A DNA stretch of 64,000 nucleotides from Kiritimatiellales bacterium (lineage in GTDB: Bacteria > Verrucomicrobiota > Kiritimatiellia > Kiritimatiellales > Pontiellaceae). This document shows positions 39,089 to 46,871 of this stretch, piece after piece. Location: contig QKAU01000002.1 in NCBI GenBank assembly GCA_003246265.1, forward strand, positions 62,001 to 126,000. Reading direction: 5' to 3'. A model generated the notes under the pieces. The model was not told the DNA's origin and did no database searches. It saw only the letters and a program-made list of their open reading frames with translations. The translations under genes were made by a program, and so were the position numbers. Positions within the stretch are counted from its first letter, which is position 1; each line of letters starts with the position of its first letter.

Positions 39089-39784
39089 ATGGCCGGCGAT
39101 GCAAAGAAAGCGGTGGTGCTACTGAGCGGCGGGCTCGATTCCGCGACCGCGCTCGCGATCGCCAGGCGGGAAGGGTTCGAACCCTACGCCCTGTCATTCC
39201 ACTATGGCCAGCGTCATGCCGTCGAACTTGAATGCGCGGTGGAGCAGGCCCGCTCGTTGGCCCGGGAGCACCGGATCGTAGAGATCGACCTGCGGGCATT
39301 CGGCGGATCGGCGCTCACCGCCGAGATCGAGGTGCCCAAGCACGACGATGTCGGCGAACTCACCGACGAGATTCCAGTGACCTACGTGCCCGCGCGCAAC
39401 ACCATTTTCCTCTCCTACGCCCTGGCCTGGGCGGAAGTGCTCGGGGCGAACGACATCTTCATCGGCGTCAACGCCCTCGACTACAGCGGCTATCCCGATT
39501 GCCGCCCCGAGTTTATCGAAGCCTTCGAGAGGGTGGCCAATCTCGCCACCGTTGCCGGCGTGAAGGGAAGCACGCTTTCGATCCACGCCCCGCTGATCCA
39601 TATGAGCAAGGCGGAAATCATCCGTTGCGGGCTGGATTTGGGAGTCGATTACGCCAAAACTACAAGTTGCTACGATCCCGCCCCCGATGGGCGCGCCTGC
39701 GGGCGATGCGACTCCTGCCTGCTGCGCAGGAAGGGGTTCCGGGATGCGGGGGCGGAGGATCCGCGCCGCTACATGGAGGTTTGA
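39089..39784 (+). CDS. queC: 7-cyano-7-deazaguanine synthase
   Basis: ATP-dependent enzyme that turns 7-carboxy-7-deazaguanine and ammonia into preQ0. The 231-residue protein has the PP-loop [36 protein letters not shown], and the C-terminal zinc-binding Cys cluster SCYDP...[14 protein letters not shown]. The gene lies between queE and queD. Confidence 0.97.
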   Translation: MAGDAKKAVVLLSGGLDSATALAIARREGFEPYALSFHYGQRHAVELECAVEQARSLAREHRIVEIDLRAFGGSALTAEIEVPKHDDVGELTDEIPVTYVPARNTIFLSYALAWAEVLGANDIFIGVNALDYSGYPDCRPEFIEAFERVANLATVAGVKGSTLSIHAPLIHMSKAEIIRCGLDLGVDYAKTTSCYDPAPDGRACGRCDSCLLRRKGFRDAGAEDPRRYMEV

Positions 39785-39787
39785 CCG

Positions 39788-40153
39788 ATGCCGAAGATGA
39801 GGATCTACAAGGAGTTCAAGTTCGATTCCGCCCACTGGCTGCCCCACGTGCCGCCGACGCACAAGTGCGCCAACATGCATGGCCACACCTACATCGTGGA
39901 GATCCACATCGAGGACGAACTCCATCCCACGCTGGGCTGGGTGCTGGACTACAACGATCTCCGCAGGATTGTCGAACCGCTTATCGACCGGCTCGACCAC
40001 AAGGTGCTCAACGAGATCGAGGGGTTGGAGAATCCCACGGCGGAGCACCTGGCCCTCTGGCTGTGGGGTGCCATCAAGCCTTCCCTGCCGCAGCTCTGCC
40101 AGGTTGTCGTGAAGGAAAACCCCTCCAACGTCTGCATCTATTCGGGCGGGTAG
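39788..40153 (+). CDS. queD: 6-carboxytetrahydropterin synthase
   Basis: Converts dihydroneopterin triphosphate to 6-carboxy-tetrahydropterin, the first dedicated queuosine step. The 121-residue protein has zinc-ligand His residues in FDSAHWLP and MHGHTY, the catalytic Cys in THKCANMHGH, and the conserved VLDYNDLR and LDHKVLNE segments plus PTAEHLALWLW. It ends the queE-queC-queD cluster; the GTP cyclohydrolase that feeds it is not in the window. Confidence 0.95.
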   Translation: MPKMRIYKEFKFDSAHWLPHVPPTHKCANMHGHTYIVEIHIEDELHPTLGWVLDYNDLRRIVEPLIDRLDHKVLNEIEGLENPTAEHLALWLWGAIKPSLPQLCQVVVKENPSNVCIYSGG

Positions 40154-40273
40154 GCACAGGCCATCCGTATTCGAGGAAGGGACGAGCCACCGGGCCGTCC
40201 GTTCGGATGATCGGTCATTCCTGATTTCGGCACGCTCGGCGATCGCGCCCTACCGTGCCGGTCGAACCCTGCC

Positions 40274-40690
40274 TCACGCTTCTGACGAATCGATCTTGAC
40301 CGAAGAAGTGATGCCGCCGCGGGCGGTGAAGTTTCCGTTGACGACGAGTCGGCGAGGCTTGAGCGTTGCGGACAGGTCGGAATAGATGCGGTTGACGATC
40401 TCTTCGTAGAAGGTTCCGGTCTGACGGAACGAGAAGAGGTAGAGCTTGAGCGACTTGCTCTCCACGCACAACGCCTCGGGGATGTATTCGATCAGGATCG
40501 TGGCGAAGTCCGGTTGGCCGGTGATGGGGCAGAGCGAAGTGAACTCCGAGGTCTGGAAGGTGATCCAGTAGTTGCGCTGGCGGTTGGCGTTTTCGAAGGT
40601 TTCGAGCTTCGCCTCGCCAGGTGAGGCGGGATAGCTGGTCTCGCCCTTCTTCAGCAGGGTCAGTCCGTCGTGCCGGTGCTCGTCGCTCAT
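40274..40690 (-). CDS. queF: NADPH-dependent preQ0 reductase
   Basis: Reduces the nitrile of preQ0 to the amine of preQ1, completing the base before it is put into tRNA. The 138-residue, single-domain short type has the active-site Cys in TSLCPITGQPDF, the substrate-binding Glu in VESKSLKLYLFSFR, and a C-terminal NGNFTARGG. ATG 40690 has GAGGA upstream. It is convergent with queD, so all four preQ1 genes are local but on two transcripts. I looked for a preQ1 riboswitch upstream and saw no convincing one. Confidence 0.95.
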   Translation of the reverse strand: MSDEHRHDGLTLLKKGETSYPASPGEAKLETFENANRQRNYWITFQTSEFTSLCPITGQPDFATILIEYIPEALCVESKSLKLYLFSFRQTGTFYEEIVNRIYSDLSATLKPRRLVVNGNFTARGGITSSVKIDSSEA

Positions 40691-40854
40691 GGTTGGTTCC
40701 TCGTTGTCAAAGGTCCGGCATCTTATCGGCCGGCGGGAAATGGGCAAGCCCGATGTTCAACGCCGCCGCGCCTGGACTGTCCATCGCCGAGGCTATGCAA
40801 GGTTGACCCCGCGGATCGCTTCGGGTCTACTTGGAGACGGATCGAAAGGAACGC

Positions 40855-41646
40855 ATGCACTACAACGAACCCCGGAATATCGGAGGCATGGTCGGGATAA
40901 CGCCCGCCGTACGCTTCCTGCTGGTCCTGAACATAGCGGTTTTCGTGCTGGAGTCCTGGTTCCATGTCCCACTGGGTAATACATTCGCCCTGCCCGCCGC
41001 CTGGTGGCAACACTTCTCCTTCGGCAAGCTCTTCACCTACATGTTCGTCCATGCTAGCTTCTCCCATCTCTTCATGAACATGCTGGGCCTCTTCTTCATC
41101 GGCCCGGCCGTGGAGCAGACGATCGGCTCCTACCGCTTTTTCGTCCTGTACTATTTGAGCGGCATCCTGGGCGGGCTGGGTTGGTCGCTGCTGGCGAAAT
41201 CAGGCTGCTGCGTCGGTGCTTCCGGAGCCTTCATGGGCATCCTGGGCGCCTTCGGGGCCCTCTATCCGAACGCGCAGCTGCTCCTCTGGTTCGTCCTTCC
41301 CATCCGGGCGTGGGTGCTTGTCCTGATCCTGGCCGCATGGGAGCTGCACGAGACGATCGGCGAACCGCTGATTGGCGGCATCGCGAACGCGGCCCATCTT
41401 TTTGGCGGCATCGCCGGCTTCTGCTACGCCTTCTCGCTGAAGCATCCGCATGTCGTCGCCGAGCTGCGGCAGCGGTTGGGCCTGGCCAAGGCGGCAGGAT
41501 CCCGGCGCGCTCCGGGAACGGGTGCCCGCTCCCAAACCCTTTCGCCCGAGGAGGTGGACCGCATCCTCGACAAGATCGGCAGGCAGGGGATGGGCGCCCT
41601 GACCCCGCGCGAGCGCGAACTGCTGAAGAAAGCGACCAGAGGGTAG
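40855..41646 (+). CDS. Rhomboid-family intramembrane serine protease
   Basis: 263-residue polytopic membrane protein with about six transmembrane segments. The rhomboid pattern is clear: a HASFSHLFMNMLGLFF segment, catalytic Ser in VGASGAFMGI, and catalytic His in NAAHLFGGIAG. The C-terminal cytoplasmic tail holds an Arg/Ala-rich linker and a short helical segment (LSPEEVDRILDKIGRQG) common in bacterial rhomboids. The start ATG 40855 has AAAGGA in range; TTG 40831 is less likely. The substrate is unknown. Confidence 0.92.
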   Translation: MHYNEPRNIGGMVGITPAVRFLLVLNIAVFVLESWFHVPLGNTFALPAAWWQHFSFGKLFTYMFVHASFSHLFMNMLGLFFIGPAVEQTIGSYRFFVLYYLSGILGGLGWSLLAKSGCCVGASGAFMGILGAFGALYPNAQLLLWFVLPIRAWVLVLILAAWELHETIGEPLIGGIANAAHLFGGIAGFCYAFSLKHPHVVAELRQRLGLAKAAGSRRAPGTGARSQTLSPEEVDRILDKIGRQGMGALTPRERELLKKATRG

Positions 41647-41773
41647 GGGGGGCTCGCCGAGCGCGCCGCAAACGGTTCGACGAACTTTTCGCTGTTGCGC
41701 CCTCATCCGGTCGCGCAGTGCAGCGACGGTCGAGTGCATTGCAAAATACGTGCATGCCGGGTCGGGTATTGCC

Positions 41774-44146
41774 CTATCCTAGGCACGTGATGGGATTATG
41801 TTCCAATGCGCCTCGCTGGTTCCGGAACACGCGGGGGGTTGCTTTGCAGTGTTCTCGGAAAGCGCGGCAGAAATGGTTGGTCTGCCTGAAGCCGCACTGT
41901 TCAGCGATTTCGTTGATGCGCATGGACGAATAGATGAGCAATTCCTCCGCATGGAGGAGCCGGGTTTCGAGGAGGTAGCGGCGAGGCGTGGTGCGTAGAT
42001 GACGCTTGAACCGCATTTCCAGCAGGCGCCGCCCGATTCCGGCAACCTCGGCAAGATCATCAACGGTGATGGCATCCTGAAAATGGGTTTCAATGAATTC
42101 GACGGCGCGTCCCAGTTCGGGATCGTCCGACGCAATGCCGGCGGTGGACCCGCGCTCGCGCACCATTTGCGCGGGGAAAATTCTTTCTGCCACCGGCCGT
42201 TCCTTTCGGATGTAGGCGATAAAGTTCTTAAGAGTATGGGCTCCGATGCGCGGAAATCCTATGTCGATACTGCTTAGGGCAGGTCGGGCAAGACGACAAT
42301 AGCCAGGGCTGTTGTCAACGCCAAGAATAGCGATTTCCCGCGGCACCTTGATGCCATGATTCTGGCACATCAACAGGATCTGGGTTGCCATCTGGTCGTT
42401 GAAGCAGAACAGGGCGATGGGCTTTGGCAGTTCCTTCAACCAGTCAATCATGGGACGGGAATCGGTGTCCATGAAGTAGGTGTGAATGCAAGTCCCATGC
42501 AGTCCGGCATGGTGGATCGCAGCGCGAAACCCGGCTTGGCGGTCGCGGCTTCGGCGGTCGGAAAGTCCGAGCTTCCGTTCGCGCGGGGTCACCGGCTTGA
42601 TGTCGAAATAGGCACAGTAGGCGAAATTGCGGTGTCCCTTTCGCAGGAAATGACGACCGGCGAGAAGCCCAACGTCGATTTCGTCCACCTGCATGCTTAT
42701 CGCACCGGGAAGGTTTTGTTCGTAGGCATGATACAGGACGGGGGTCTGGGGATTTGCGTTGTCGGGTATCTCGTCGCCGGATACGACGATAGCGCCATCA
42801 TACCAATAGAGTTGCGTCCACGAAGCGAAACGGGCGCGGTCATGCAGGATGAGGTTTATGGATGGATCGGTCTGTGCATACGCGGTTGCCCCCTCCATGA
42901 AGTCGCGCGAAGCCTGCCATTGGAACGAAGAGAGCATTCCGATCTGGATGATATCGGTTTTGTTGGTGCCCGGGTTGCGAACGGGCGCGGCTCCTCCCAT
43001 GAAATAATTCCGGTATTCGGCGGGGGTGCATCCCTCGAACCTCCTAAAATTCCGGTAAACGCTGTGATGGCTCATACCGAGTGTGGAGCAGATGTCCTCG
43101 ATGGGAGCCCGGCGGACACGGAGTTCCTTCAGGCAGTGTTCGTGCCGCACGGCGATCAGTTCCTCCTGCGGCGTCCTGCCCCGATGTTTCCTGAAGAGGA
43201 TTTCTAGATGTCGTTGGCCCAAGCGGGATGCGCGCACGACATCGGCCACCGATGCGCCCAGATGGGCATGGTCGTTGATGTATCTGACCGCCCGCACAAG
43301 CCGTTCGTCTACGGTGGTTGAAAAGTGGCCGGTCGATTCCCTCTGGATGGTTTTGAAAACCGGAACGATGGTATGAGGCTTATTCGGCATGGTGCCTTCA
43401 AGCATCTGCTCAAGCATGGAAAGCCCCTGGTAGGCCAGACCCGGCAGGTCGATATCGACCGTTGAAATGGAGGGATGGGAAAGGTTGCAGACCAGCTGGT
43501 CGTTGTCGACCCCCACGATGGCTATCTCATGCGGCACCTGCAACCGAAGCAGAGAACAGGCCTGTAGAACCTCCAAAGCCGCTGAATCGTTGAAGGTAAA
43601 AATTCCTGCCGGGCGGGACAAGTGTTCCATCCAGGATAGAATATCCTTTGCCGTTCCAAGGGTATGGCATTGCACGCTCGTTCCGGCATCCTGTATTCCC
43701 CGTTCCTCGAGCCCCTGGATAAATCCGCGCAGGCGCGCCTTGCTTCTCCTCCCGGAGTCCGACTGCGGTTCCGCCGGATAATCGCAGTAGCCGAAGCAGG
43801 CCATTCCGCGGTTCCACAGGAGTTCCGCAGCCAGCCGACCGATGCTTTCCGTGTCGGTGCTGATGCAGATTTCGTCGGATCGTGGTTCCGAGAGGTCAAG
43901 ATGAACGACCGGTTGATCGGATATGTAGGGAAGAATCCATGGTGACCGTCCAGAGAGTAGAAAGGCATCGAACTGCCGGGTAAGGCGATCCGGATCCTCC
44001 AGTCCCTTGCATAGCAGCACGGGGTCGATTCGACGGTCCCGCTCTTCGATATACCGGACGCAACCGTTTACCGTATCCCTTCCATATCCCAACTGCGGGT
44101 CGGTAGCCACGGCAACGCTCCATCGCTTTTTGGGAGATTCACTCAT
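41774..44146 (-). CDS. Tandem XylR-type regulator: two sugar-binding plus AraC-HTH modules in one chain
   Basis: About 790 residues, twice the normal size of this regulator type. Module 1 has a LacI/periplasmic-binding-like ligand domain (SVAVATDPQLG at the start, FTFNDSAALEVLQ, IAIVGVDND) to about residue 265. An AraC double helix-turn-helix follows at about 280-385. After a short linker, module 2 repeats the plan: a ligand domain from IIQIGMLSSFQW with FCFNDQMATQILL and IAILGVDNS, then a second AraC domain (ELGRAVEFIETHFQDAITVDDLAEVAG) to the C-terminus. The modules are clearly diverged. ATG 44146 is chosen; ATG 44164 adds six residues. It is divergent from a secreted carbohydrate-binding protein and GH3 gene, its likely targets. 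Confidence 0.88.
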   Translation of the reverse strand: MSESPKKRWSVAVATDPQLGYGRDTVNGCVRYIEERDRRIDPVLLCKGLEDPDRLTRQFDAFLLSGRSPWILPYISDQPVVHLDLSEPRSDEICISTDTESIGRLAAELLWNRGMACFGYCDYPAEPQSDSGRRSKARLRGFIQGLEERGIQDAGTSVQCHTLGTAKDILSWMEHLSRPAGIFTFNDSAALEVLQACSLLRLQVPHEIAIVGVDNDQLVCNLSHPSISTVDIDLPGLAYQGLSMLEQMLEGTMPNKPHTIVPVFKTIQRESTGHFSTTVDERLVRAVRYINDHAHLGASVADVVRASRLGQRHLEILFRKHRGRTPQEELIAVRHEHCLKELRVRRAPIEDICSTLGMSHHSVYRNFRRFEGCTPAEYRNYFMGGAAPVRNPGTNKTDIIQIGMLSSFQWQASRDFMEGATAYAQTDPSINLILHDRARFASWTQLYWYDGAIVVSGDEIPDNANPQTPVLYHAYEQNLPGAISMQVDEIDVGLLAGRHFLRKGHRNFAYCAYFDIKPVTPRERKLGLSDRRSRDRQAGFRAAIHHAGLHGTCIHTYFMDTDSRPMIDWLKELPKPIALFCFNDQMATQILLMCQNHGIKVPREIAILGVDNSPGYCRLARPALSSIDIGFPRIGAHTLKNFIAYIRKERPVAERIFPAQMVRERGSTAGIASDDPELGRAVEFIETHFQDAITVDDLAEVAGIGRRLLEMRFKRHLRTTPRRYLLETRLLHAEELLIYSSMRINEIAEQCGFRQTNHFCRAFREHCKATPRVFRNQRGALEHNPITCLG

Positions 44147-44180
44147 TCCAGCAAGGCTTCGCATTCAGATCATATTACTA

Positions 44181-44203
44181 CGAATCGCGCTATTGTCGAT
44201 TCG
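44181..44203. promoter_or_regulatory. Candidate operator: perfect inverted repeat CGAATCG-N9-CGATTCG
   Basis: A 7-bp perfect dyad with 9-bp spacer lies in the 124-bp gap between the tandem XylR-type regulator and the secreted-protein gene, overlapping the predicted -35 region of the latter. It is the most plausible binding site for the regulator. Confidence 0.5.
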
Positions 44204-44220
44204 GATTCGCCTTGTATGTT
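44193..44220 (+). promoter_or_regulatory. Candidate promoter of the secreted protein/GH3 cluster
   Basis: TTGTCG (44193-44198) and TATGTT (44215-44220) are spaced 16 bp apart, each matching 4/6 of consensus. The -35 overlaps the inverted repeat at 44181-44203, so a bound regulator could block or contact RNA polymerase. Confidence 0.35.
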
Positions 44221-44270
44221 GTTATGCGTGCGGTTTGTAGCCAACCCTGTATGGAAAGGAATGGAGCGAG

Positions 44271-46727
44271 ATGAAATCAAAGAATACACCTATGCTGCTG
44301 ATGTGCGCGGCTGTGTTTTTCGGTTCGGCGTATTTTGCGCCGGTCGAGGCGGCGAATTCGCCATGGACAAGCAGCAACCGCATCGCCATCAGCGCGGACG
44401 GCAATCCTGACGCGGATGCGGACGACACCGGGGCAACGCCGTTTACACTGGCCATATTGGCCAAACTCGGACTGCAGGACAATTTGGTGCATTACGATTT
44501 CAACAATTTCCTGGAATACAAAATCATCAATCCAGGCAGCAACCGCATGTGGTTGAGCGCCATGGGCGGACAAAATCGTTGGGGATTCGACAGCAGCCGC
44601 TTCTTCGATGCGTCTATTGATTCCGACGGGGCCGTTGCGCACCTGACGGCTGAAATCAATAAATCAACGGCCGGCGATCCGCTCTACCTCATTGCGGCGG
44701 GTCCGATGGAACTGACCTATCGCGCACTGAAAGCAGCCAATCCCGCGGCGATTCAATACGTAACGATTGTATCGCACCATCAGTATAATGAATATTTCAA
44801 GCCGCGCCTTTGGCAACGCAACTGGAATGATATTCAGGCTGAGTTTCCGGGCATTGGCTATATCCGGATCGCAGACCAGAACGGGGCCATCGGCACGGGA
44901 CTCAAAGGGGAAGTCGATTCGGACTTCAGCTGGCTTCAGACCCATGCAGACCCCAACCTGAACTGGGTGTACGACCGCATCGTGGCCGGTTCTCCTGACG
45001 TCTCAGACGCGGGTATGACCGCCTGGCTGGTCGGCATCAACGGCATCGATGAAAAGGTATCCATTGCCGAAATGCAGACCTGGTTCGGTACAAACTCCAT
45101 TCCGATGAACGGCGGAACCGCGTCAACACCTGCTGCCCCGGCCGGTGTCGATCCATCCGTCGTGCCGCCCCCAACCGAAAGTATTTTTGAGGAAGTCGGC
45201 GGAAAGATCGTGATTGAGGCCGAGAGTGTTCCGCTGACTGACAAGTGGCATCTCCTTACAAGCGACTCGGCGTCCAAACCGGGTACAGTTTACAGCGGTG
45301 ACGGTTATATTCGCTGGGAGCCTTCATGGATCGGTGAAATCAGCCAGCAACATCAGGGAGTTCTGTGCTACAAGCTTCGCATCACCAATCCGGGCAACTA
45401 CCGCATGGCGCTGAGGTCTTCGCACTATGGCGCGCCGGCGCGCGACCAGTGGAACGACTGCTGGACCGTAATGGGTTTGAATCCGGTAAACCCCTACGGC
45501 ATTACACGCAAAACCTACCACTCCATTACCCAGGCTGCCTTTGACAGCGGGACAGACTTTACCTGGGACACCACACACAACAACTATGGAACGGTTGCAT
45601 CGACGGACGGAACCTATTCCCAGCCACTCTATGACCTCACTGCAGGTGATCACTATTTCTGGATTCTGGGTCGCTCGGGCGGATTCCGGATCGACAAGAT
45701 CCATTTCTTCCTCGAGGGCGTCAGCGGATTCAAGAGCGACTCCGAACCCGTGACCCCGATACTTCCCGGCGATCTTGAACCGCCTCCGACACCCACCTAT
45801 CCTGTACAGGCATCTTTCGATGGATCAAATATTATCCTGAGCATGACCAATGGTCCGGCCAACAACTGGTTTTCAGTGCTGTCCAAGACCAACCTGGCGG
45901 ACGCGACCTGGACCACCAACGGGACGAGCATACCCCTGGACGGATCGGGCGCTGGTGCCTTTACCAATCCGATGACGGCACTGCAGGCATTCTACGTCCT
46001 GGTTGAGTCCGGAGCGCCGCCGGCCCCGCAGCCTCCCTATACGACCAGCTTCGCCGGCCCCGCCTACAGCGCCGGCAATCTGCACGGACAGGATGGCTGG
46101 ATTGCACAGACCCAGTGGCAGGCGGATGGTGCAGGGAATGTCGTGAACACAGTCGGAACATTTATTCGTGCTCACAATACCGGCGTACTGGGCACCACCG
46201 CTACCGGTGAGGCGATGTCGATCAGTTCCACCTTCACACTTGGTGCCTATGCCACACCGTCCGCCGACATCGCGGATTGGGAGGAGGGGATCTTCGTGCA
46301 GGCCATGTCTCATCAAAATGGAGTGCAGGCATGGTCGGCTGGGCTTTCTGCCGGCATTTTCTATGATGTTGGAACGGGCAATGTCGAACTCCGTGCGGAT
46401 GCGGGTACGGAAGTCTCTGGAACCTACTCCGCAACCATCGGCGCTGCGACAGGCCTTGGCGGTACCACCTACACGCTGGAAACGGTATACTCCAAGACGG
46501 CGGATGATACGTGGTCCGTGGTGGCCAAACTTATTCAGGGTGGAACTACGAATTCGATCAGCTACACGGCTAGCGCGGGGATCGATCTGAATACCGACAC
46601 CGATGGCGGCGGTATTCTGGGGGGATTCATGGCGGTTCCATGCGGCGGTGGTTCCGGCGGCGTTGCCACCGCTCCCTTTGGGCCCACGACGGTCATGGAC
46701 TATTCCATTGAAGTTTTTGCGCTGTAG
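44271..46727 (+). CDS. Secreted nucleoside-hydrolase-like / carbohydrate-binding multidomain protein
   Basis: 818-residue exported protein. It has a signal peptide (MLLMCAAVFFGSAYFAPVEAA), then a domain starting IAISADGNPDADADDTGA that resembles the nucleoside-hydrolase-like domain seen in marine polysaccharide-degrading proteins (about residues 35-280). A beta-sandwich of the CBM6/CBM35 kind begins KIVIEAESVPL (about 310-490), followed by an FN3-like module and a C-terminal concanavalin-like module (about 585-818, from TTSFAGPAYSAGNLHGQDGW). GGAG lies 5 bases before ATG 44271. Its setting beside a GH3 enzyme and a sugar-responsive regulator suggests glycan binding or cleavage; a defined activity cannot be assigned. 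Confidence 0.78.
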   Translation: MKSKNTPMLLMCAAVFFGSAYFAPVEAANSPWTSSNRIAISADGNPDADADDTGATPFTLAILAKLGLQDNLVHYDFNNFLEYKIINPGSNRMWLSAMGGQNRWGFDSSRFFDASIDSDGAVAHLTAEINKSTAGDPLYLIAAGPMELTYRALKAANPAAIQYVTIVSHHQYNEYFKPRLWQRNWNDIQAEFPGIGYIRIADQNGAIGTGLKGEVDSDFSWLQTHADPNLNWVYDRIVAGSPDVSDAGMTAWLVGINGIDEKVSIAEMQTWFGTNSIPMNGGTASTPAAPAGVDPSVVPPPTESIFEEVGGKIVIEAESVPLTDKWHLLTSDSASKPGTVYSGDGYIRWEPSWIGEISQQHQGVLCYKLRITNPGNYRMALRSSHYGAPARDQWNDCWTVMGLNPVNPYGITRKTYHSITQAAFDSGTDFTWDTTHNNYGTVASTDGTYSQPLYDLTAGDHYFWILGRSGGFRIDKIHFFLEGVSGFKSDSEPVTPILPGDLEPPPTPTYPVQASFDGSNIILSMTNGPANNWFSVLSKTNLADATWTTNGTSIPLDGSGAGAFTNPMTALQAFYVLVESGAPPAPQPPYTTSFAGPAYSAGNLHGQDGWIAQTQWQADGAGNVVNTVGTFIRAHNTGVLGTTATGEAMSISSTFTLGAYATPSADIADWEEGIFVQAMSHQNGVQAWSAGLSAGIFYDVGTGNVELRADAGTEVSGTYSATIGAATGLGGTTYTLETVYSKTADDTWSVVAKLIQGGTTNSISYTASAGIDLNTDTDGGGILGGFMAVPCGGGSGGVATAPFGPTTVMDYSIEVFAL

Positions 46728-46871
46728 ATCATTTTGCTCCCTCTCATCTGCGGCAGTGCTCCGGATTGACCACGACAACATGCCGTCCTCTTGAGTTTTA
46801 ACTTTCACAACTTACACTCATCCACGAAACCTAGGGCAAAGACGTTTTTACAACAGAGAGGCGATGGAAAA

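Noticed and set aside
40229-40261. GGCACG...CGTGCC as a terminator between queD and queF
   Set aside because: Stem of 6 bp with an 18-base loop and no T-run on either strand.
40691-40790. Possible preQ1 riboswitch in front of queF
   Set aside because: The leader contains a GC-rich stem (GCCGG...CCGGC) but no convincing preQ1 aptamer hairpin plus A-rich tail pattern.
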